Below, one piece after another: positions 59,473 through 64,000 of a DNA stretch of 64,000 nucleotides. The first letter of the stretch is position 1, and each line of letters opens with the position of its first letter. This DNA comes from Alphaproteobacteria bacterium (GTDB taxonomy: Bacteria > Pseudomonadota > Alphaproteobacteria > Rhodospirillales > Rhodospirillaceae): the NCBI GenBank assembly GCA_030835385.1, contig JAURPI010000016.1:186001-250000 (forward strand), in the 5' to 3' direction. The notes beneath the pieces were generated by a model. That model saw only the letters and a program-made list of their open reading frames with translations. It was not told where the DNA came from and did no database searches. The position numbers and the translations under genes were made by a program.

Positions 59473-61052
59473 GGGACCAGCTCAATCTCATCGTAATTAA
59501 GCACTGTTAGGTCTTGCCGAAAGTTTTTAACCCGTGGTCCAAGGGCTTTAAACATAATGACCTCATGCATCCAGATCGCTGGCGCATCGTCGTGGTAGAT
59601 CGCCATCACTTCTTCTGTAAGACGGCGACGATCTTCTAAGTCGGACGTCGCAAAAGCCGTTCGAATTTTTTCTGTTAAATCTTCATTGCAGTACCAAGGG
59701 GTGCGCTGAATGCAGGAGTGAAGACGGGCAGGGCGTAGCGCGTCGGTGGTGCGTTCCGCCGAATAATTCATGCCAAACGCTTCGCCACGCCACTCTCCTT
59801 CCTGAATGCCGCGAATCAATTGCTGTACCGGCATTGTTCTTAAGGTCATCACCACGCCCACGTTCAACAAGTCCGCCGCGACTTGCTGATAAGCTGGAGC
59901 CAAAGACGCGCCTCCACCGATAGTCACTTGAGCTGTAAATGAAAAGCCATCTGGATAACCGGCTTCGGCAAGAAGCGCCCGAGCTCTGTCAGGATCAAAT
60001 GGATACGGCGAAACCGATGGGTTGTGGCCAAAGGCAGCCTCGGTCGTGGGTTGGCTCGATGCTTTTGTTAGGCCGCCGAACAACGCCTCAATATAGGCGT
60101 CCTTGTTCACGGCGTAGTTTAAGGCTTGGCGCACACGCTTATCTTGGATGGGGTGATCATCCGCGGTTTTTGTAAGAATGAAACTGATGCCGAGGACACT
60201 AATGGTTGTTCCAATGTCACCTCGACCGCCGCCAGATTCGACAGCCAATATATTGTCGCGACTCATGGCTACGGCGATGTCGAGACGATCGGATAACATG
60301 GCTTGGACGCGTGACGACGTATCCGGTAGCGCAAAAATATGTAGGCCGTCGACCTTCGGCGGGCGCCACCCTGCCCGATGAGCATCCAGCGTCGCTTTAG
60401 CTTCGCTCCATTCGACCAACTTAAATGGGCCGGTGCCGACAGGCTCCACGGCGAAACCTTCACGGCCGAGGCGTTGCCATTGCCCCGGTTCCACAATCAT
60501 CAGAGCTTCAGTCAGGGCTGGTAGCAAGGGTGCCGCAACACCTGTATGAATTAACACGGTGTGTTCGTCCAAAGCTTCTGCCCGTTCTATCGCGCCGAGG
60601 TCGCGCGCAATCGGCTCAACGCGTGCTTCATCACTTCTCAAATATTCGACTGCAAAGACCACCGCATCGGCGGTAAAAGGGACACCGTTATGAAAAAGCA
60701 CGTTGCGACGGAGATTGAACTTCCATGTGAGGTCATCAACACGCTCCCAGCTCGTTGCTAAGCGGGGTTGCACATCGCCATCCTCAGTTACAAAGGTGAG
60801 GCCTTCGAACATGGCGCGATACGTGTATATGGTCGGGACGCCTGTTCCGCGATACGGGTTACCAAGGGCTGGCGGCAGGCTCACGACGCCAAGGCGCAGA
60901 ATTTTTGAGTCTGACGATGTAGAAGCATCTGAAGTTGATGAACTCTGTGTTTGAACGACCGTTGGCTCTGTAGATCCAAACAGCCAGACACCGCCAAAAA
61001 TAAGACCAGCTCCGAAGACGATGAGCGTTATGAGTCGAGACACGCGGGTCAC
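59469..61052 (-). CDS. ABC transporter substrate-binding protein, family 5
   Basis: A 527-residue exported or membrane-anchored binding protein. Helix LITLIVFGAGLIFGGVWLFG at the N-terminus is followed by a serine-rich linker, so it may be anchored and not cleaved. The core has ILRLGVVSLPPALGNPYRGT, LATSWERVDDLTWKFNLRRN, VLFHNGVPFTADAVVFAVEY and VRQALNYAVNKDAYIEALFG. It is closest within the window to the binding protein at 16315-17844. There is no permease beside it; it is coupled by ATGA to two NTF2-like genes. It may feed the importer at 54.3-58.1 kb. Confidence 0.88.
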   Translation of the reverse strand: MTRVSRLITLIVFGAGLIFGGVWLFGSTEPTVVQTQSSSTSDASTSSDSKILRLGVVSLPPALGNPYRGTGVPTIYTYRAMFEGLTFVTEDGDVQPRLATSWERVDDLTWKFNLRRNVLFHNGVPFTADAVVFAVEYLRSDEARVEPIARDLGAIERAEALDEHTVLIHTGVAAPLLPALTEALMIVEPGQWQRLGREGFAVEPVGTGPFKLVEWSEAKATLDAHRAGWRPPKVDGLHIFALPDTSSRVQAMLSDRLDIAVAMSRDNILAVESGGGRGDIGTTISVLGISFILTKTADDHPIQDKRVRQALNYAVNKDAYIEALFGGLTKASSQPTTEAAFGHNPSVSPYPFDPDRARALLAEAGYPDGFSFTAQVTIGGGASLAPAYQQVAADLLNVGVVMTLRTMPVQQLIRGIQEGEWRGEAFGMNYSAERTTDALRPARLHSCIQRTPWYCNEDLTEKIRTAFATSDLEDRRRLTEEVMAIYHDDAPAIWMHEVIMFKALGPRVKNFRQDLTVLNYDEIELVP

Positions 61053-61098
61053 CTTTTCATCTTGGGGGACTGATCACAGCCTAGACGCAGTTACCATG

Positions 61099-63486
61099 TT
61101 AAGGGCAATTTTTTCGCTCATATTCTAGAACTGCTGCCGCACCTTGTAACTCTGCCACAAGCGTCGAACAGTGCGGCAGTTGAGCCGCCTCGGTCTTCAA
61201 TATCGCTTTAAAGGCTCTCGCTTTAATCTTATTCGCATCTACCGTATCTGCGGCGCCTTCAAGTTTTGCAGCGTCTATCACGATATCAATGAGCCGTTCT
61301 GCCGCGTGAAGGCGTCCCCATAGGTAGTCGTTCTCGCGATAGGCGCGACTAAAAAAAGCACCAAAATGATTGAACTGTTGCCCCTTAAGGCATGCCTCCG
61401 TGCCGCCAGGCCGCAACGTCTGGGCGTCATCTGGGCTTACACGATCAACACGAATTTCGTTGAATTCATCCAGGTCACGCCAGTTGGTAACGGAAAAGGT
61501 CAACACATCCCACGCCGCAAATCCGACGTAAGCTTCAAGAATCTCTTTACGAACTGCGACAGGTAAATCCGTGGTGAGGTTGGCAAGAACGGTTTCCGCA
61601 CGAGCCGCATGAGACTCAAAATCAAGCACGGCCGCAAGTTCGGAAATTGCGGTGTCCAATTGCCCTTTATCTTGTGCCTCCTCAACCAAAACTTTGATTT
61701 TATCAGCCGTTCGCAAGGGAATATTTTGCTGTGCCTTGTCGAGAGGGGTCATGAGATCAAGGTTGTCGTATAGACCAGCTTTCAAGTGATCGAGATTGGC
61801 CGCGGTGACGTCTTCTAGCTCGGCCTTCCCCAGTCGGGAGTAAAGTTGATTCACCGCACGAATGGCAAACCTTAGTCGGCGTTGTCTAAACCCTGCATCG
61901 AAGGCTAAGAGAAAACCAACCCAACGGGGTGTAGATTCTTCATCAGGTACTGACTCCAGTGGGGCCATATCTGCCCCGATCCCATTTTCTTGGGCCCACT
62001 CACGGATCAACGCTTCGATGGCCTCTCGCTCGGGTTGTGACTGTCCATACCCACAAAGAGACAGCAACAGCGCGACCACACCGTCCAAGACGCTAGAAAC
62101 CTTGAGACGCAGATACCCTTCGTAAGCGAAACCCGTTTCTTCCCGGGCCTTGGCATTTGCGGCCAACCTAAGTCGACCAATAGTTGGTCCATCCACGGGC
62201 TTATCTAGCTCATCCCCTGATACCGCTCTAACAATGGCGGTGATGTGTAGTCGCGACGCATCGATGACAGTTTGCAATCGTCGCACTTCCTCGTTGTAGG
62301 AATTAACCCAGGCCAAATCTTCATGGATGGGTTCGTTGCGTGGAATATCCGACAGGGCCCCCTTCAAGGTTTTGAAGAAACCTGGCACTCGTCCCCAATT
62401 GTCATTGCGCGGCCCGCGCGGATGGGGATCAATATAAAGGAGCCGTCGGTCAACTTGTCGATAGGCTGGTCGTCCGGTAATCGCACCGATGGCCTGAGCA
62501 AAAGGCTTGTTGACTAAGACGCTGCCGTCGACAAACGCCGCGTCAGCCGGGTTTAGAGACTTGGTTAGATAGGGTTTGAAGTTCTTGTAAAGAAAATCGA
62601 CTCTGCCTTTCCAAACGATGCCCTTTCGGCCAATCAACTTGTCGCATTCTTCCAACTGTGCGGGCGGAAATGTACCAGGGAACGCCGAGGTCGCGCGCGA
62701 CGCGAAGGCGAGTGCTGGAATATTGTCCCGATCAAAATCAGAGTGCTCAGTACCTGGTGGCCACTGACGATAGTTAAACCGAATGATTTGCCGGTGTTCA
62801 CGCTCTATCACTTGAGGCGGGTCGTGAATGGGCGTTTCTTTTGTAAAACCAAAGAAGTCGGTGATCGTGACGAATAGATCGAGTGAAAGTCCACCCGGAA
62901 GCAGAGAGCGCCCACGGCTTTGAGGGTCACCCATGGCTGCCATGCCGTCGAAAAGAACTTCCGTCAGTTTTGCTCCATCGAAAGGTGGTTTGAACCAGCG
63001 TGAGCGGAGGAAAATGGAGAGCTTTTTCTTGAACTCTTTGTCACCGGAGAGAACTTTCCGGAACGACCACATAAAGGCCCATATAAACGGCCGAAACAAA
63101 ACTTTGTGCCAAGGCTTGGCCTGCACCTGTTCGTTCATGAGTTCTGTAACGTCAGTGTGGGTCAGCCAGAATGATCTAACTGGATCGATTTCCAAATCAT
63201 GTGCAAGGGCGCGGCCTAAAATGATCCCATTGATCCCGCCTGCCGAAGCTCCTGCAATAATGTCGACGACAACCCGTAAATCTAGATCTGGTTCAAAAGA
63301 GGCCAACAGATCGGCGTAGACATCTTCGCTGTCCCGGATATCTTCGCGGTGTGTTGGGTTCTCACTATTGCGGTCGCGTGACGCACGCACCAGTTTGAGA
63401 ATTTCCTTGGTGACGCCGTGCATGTAGACGGCGAGAGAAACGCCACCGTAGCAAACTAAGGCGAGCCTGAGCTCTTTCTCTTTCAC
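61099..63486 (-). CDS. Patatin-like phospholipase with DUF3376 region
   Basis: A 795-residue protein of the large patatin-like/DUF3376 group. The oxyanion loop is CYGGVSLAVYMHGVTKEI (12-29), the nucleophile motif GASAG with Ser81 lies at 79-83, and the catalytic aspartate in FVDGSVLVNKPF (Asp320). The remaining 450 residues are helical and form the family-specific C-terminal part. A membrane-associated stretch (FRPFIWAFMWSF, 131-142) may contact lipid. No signal peptide is present. Such proteins are expected to act as cytoplasmic lipid acyl hydrolases; the physiological role is not established. It lies 100 bases downstream of an RND pump gene on the same strand. Confidence 0.85.
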   Translation of the reverse strand: MKEKELRLALVCYGGVSLAVYMHGVTKEILKLVRASRDRNSENPTHREDIRDSEDVYADLLASFEPDLDLRVVVDIIAGASAGGINGIILGRALAHDLEIDPVRSFWLTHTDVTELMNEQVQAKPWHKVLFRPFIWAFMWSFRKVLSGDKEFKKKLSIFLRSRWFKPPFDGAKLTEVLFDGMAAMGDPQSRGRSLLPGGLSLDLFVTITDFFGFTKETPIHDPPQVIEREHRQIIRFNYRQWPPGTEHSDFDRDNIPALAFASRATSAFPGTFPPAQLEECDKLIGRKGIVWKGRVDFLYKNFKPYLTKSLNPADAAFVDGSVLVNKPFAQAIGAITGRPAYRQVDRRLLYIDPHPRGPRNDNWGRVPGFFKTLKGALSDIPRNEPIHEDLAWVNSYNEEVRRLQTVIDASRLHITAIVRAVSGDELDKPVDGPTIGRLRLAANAKAREETGFAYEGYLRLKVSSVLDGVVALLLSLCGYGQSQPEREAIEALIREWAQENGIGADMAPLESVPDEESTPRWVGFLLAFDAGFRQRRLRFAIRAVNQLYSRLGKAELEDVTAANLDHLKAGLYDNLDLMTPLDKAQQNIPLRTADKIKVLVEEAQDKGQLDTAISELAAVLDFESHAARAETVLANLTTDLPVAVRKEILEAYVGFAAWDVLTFSVTNWRDLDEFNEIRVDRVSPDDAQTLRPGGTEACLKGQQFNHFGAFFSRAYRENDYLWGRLHAAERLIDIVIDAAKLEGAADTVDANKIKARAFKAILKTEAAQLPHCSTLVAELQGAAAVLEYERKNCP

Positions 63487-63585
63487 CGTTTCAGCAACCC
63501 CGTTGGCGTAGAATGACGCGCTTCAAGTGCGTTGTTTTTAGCTTACACGGAAATGCTTCAGGTCTTGAGTCGGAAGATAAGGGGC

Positions 63586-64000
63586 CTATTCAGCCGGCGT
63601 CCCATCACGAACCACTTCATCTTGCTGCTGGCCCCGCCCAGGGTGTTGCCGCTCAAGTTCCACAAGGTCTGCCGCCACGGCACCGGGGGATCGTGTGCCG
63701 TGGGTCATCAGCTGATAGAAAACAGGCACCACCAACAACGTAATGAAGCTTGAAAAGGCCACCCCGGTGAAAATAACAACACCGATAGCTTCGCGACCTT
63801 CAGCGCCGGCACCAGATGCCAGCACCAATGGCACAGCACCCATGCACGTCGCGAGCGCTGTCATAACGATGGGGCGCAGGCGAATGGTCGAGGCTTCAAT
63901 CAATGCTTCACGGAACTCATACCCTGCATCACGTAGTTGGTTGGCAAACTCTACAATCAAAATGCCGTTCTTTGCCGCCAGACCAATGAGCACGATGATC
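63586..64000 (-). CDS. RND efflux pump permease (AcrB/HAE1 type), C-terminal end only
   Basis: Only the last 138 residues are in the window; the gene continues past the right edge. The visible part opens IIVLIGLAAKNGILIVEFAN and continues IRLRPIVMTALATCMGAVPL and VALSGAGAEGREAIG-like sequence (ASGAGAEGREAIGVVIFTG), the last transmembrane helices of HAE1-type pumps. The proline-rich hydrophilic tail ends at the TGA at 63586. The pump would export drugs, bile-salt-like or lipophilic compounds with a membrane fusion partner encoded elsewhere. Confidence 0.9.
   Translation of the reverse strand, partial: IIVLIGLAAKNGILIVEFANQLRDAGYEFREALIEASTIRLRPIVMTALATCMGAVPLVLASGAGAEGREAIGVVIFTGVAFSSFITLLVVPVFYQLMTHGTRSPGAVAADLVELERQHPGRGQQQDEVVRDGTPAE

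Overview
The window looks like a chromosomal stretch of an alphaproteobacterium, possibly a marine Rhodospirillales-like lineage. That placement is inferred from the gene content: an Irr-type Fur regulator, an IalB-like secreted protein, a CxxC-bearing CnoX, a CnoX/Lon-N/Trm112/DUF971/UbiH string, TRAP transporters and several peptide-type binding proteins. There is no phage, integrase, replication gene or CRISPR array. Coding density is high. Many genes are joined by 4-base stop/start overlaps (ATGA or GTGA), which points to operons. Both window ends cut through a gene.

Layout. 1-2.8 kb, minus strand: an amino-sugar operon (DegT/StrS aminotransferase, Gfo/Idh/MocA dehydrogenase, UMF1-type permease). 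3-7 kb: an MsbA-like lipid exporter convergent with a TPR-GT41 glycosyltransferase. 7-7.8 kb: a scar made of a gene start, an IS3 transposase remnant and a broken 2OG-Fe(II) oxygenase. 7.8-14.3 kb: an SDR, a secreted flavoprotein, tRNA-Gly, the CnoX/LonN/Trm112/DUF971 operon, a ubiquinone hydroxylase and tRNA-Thr. 14.6-18 kb: a broken secreted miniprotein and a binding protein/MmgE-PrpD pair. 18-24.9 kb: Bax-inhibitor-1 protein, YbbA/YbbP exporter, TesA, a nonsense-broken FIST gene and ThpR. 25-26.1 kb: a secreted chelatase-fold protein with Met/His repeats behind a CueR-like promoter. 26.2-29.5 kb: a protein-repair neighbourhood (fructosamine kinase, LMW phosphatase, sirtuin, UDG remnant, PCD). 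29.5-37.6 kb: EamA transporter, acetoacetyl-CoA ligase, TrmH, IalB, pabB/pabC, hydroxyacid dehydrogenase, SH3 protein.

37.6-40.7 kb holds a coherent iron/peroxide locus: irr, an Irr-box promoter, rubrerythrin, a GlpC-like Fe-S protein and DUF3501. Then come an MFS transporter, a double cold-shock protein, glycerol kinase, MobA, a broken cyclic-nucleotide-binding gene and a MarR gene flanked by two copies of one AT-rich motif. 47-58.5 kb, plus strand, is an uptake and catabolic island: an Asp/Glu-racemase-like enzyme, DUF1330, TRAP transporter, RidA, FAH-family hydrolase, a complete Opp/Dpp-type ABC importer and a [2Fe-2S] protein. 58.5-61 kb, minus strand: a second binding protein followed by two tandem NTF2-like genes. 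The window closes with a large patatin/DUF3376 protein and the end of an RND pump.

The most notable points are the CueR-like promoter in front of the secreted Met/His-repeat chelatase homologue, the Irr-box rubrerythrin operon, a long two-part hairpin with a G-rich loop upstream of irr, the repeated motif around the MarR gene, and five genes whose frames are otherwise intact but carry in-frame stop codons.
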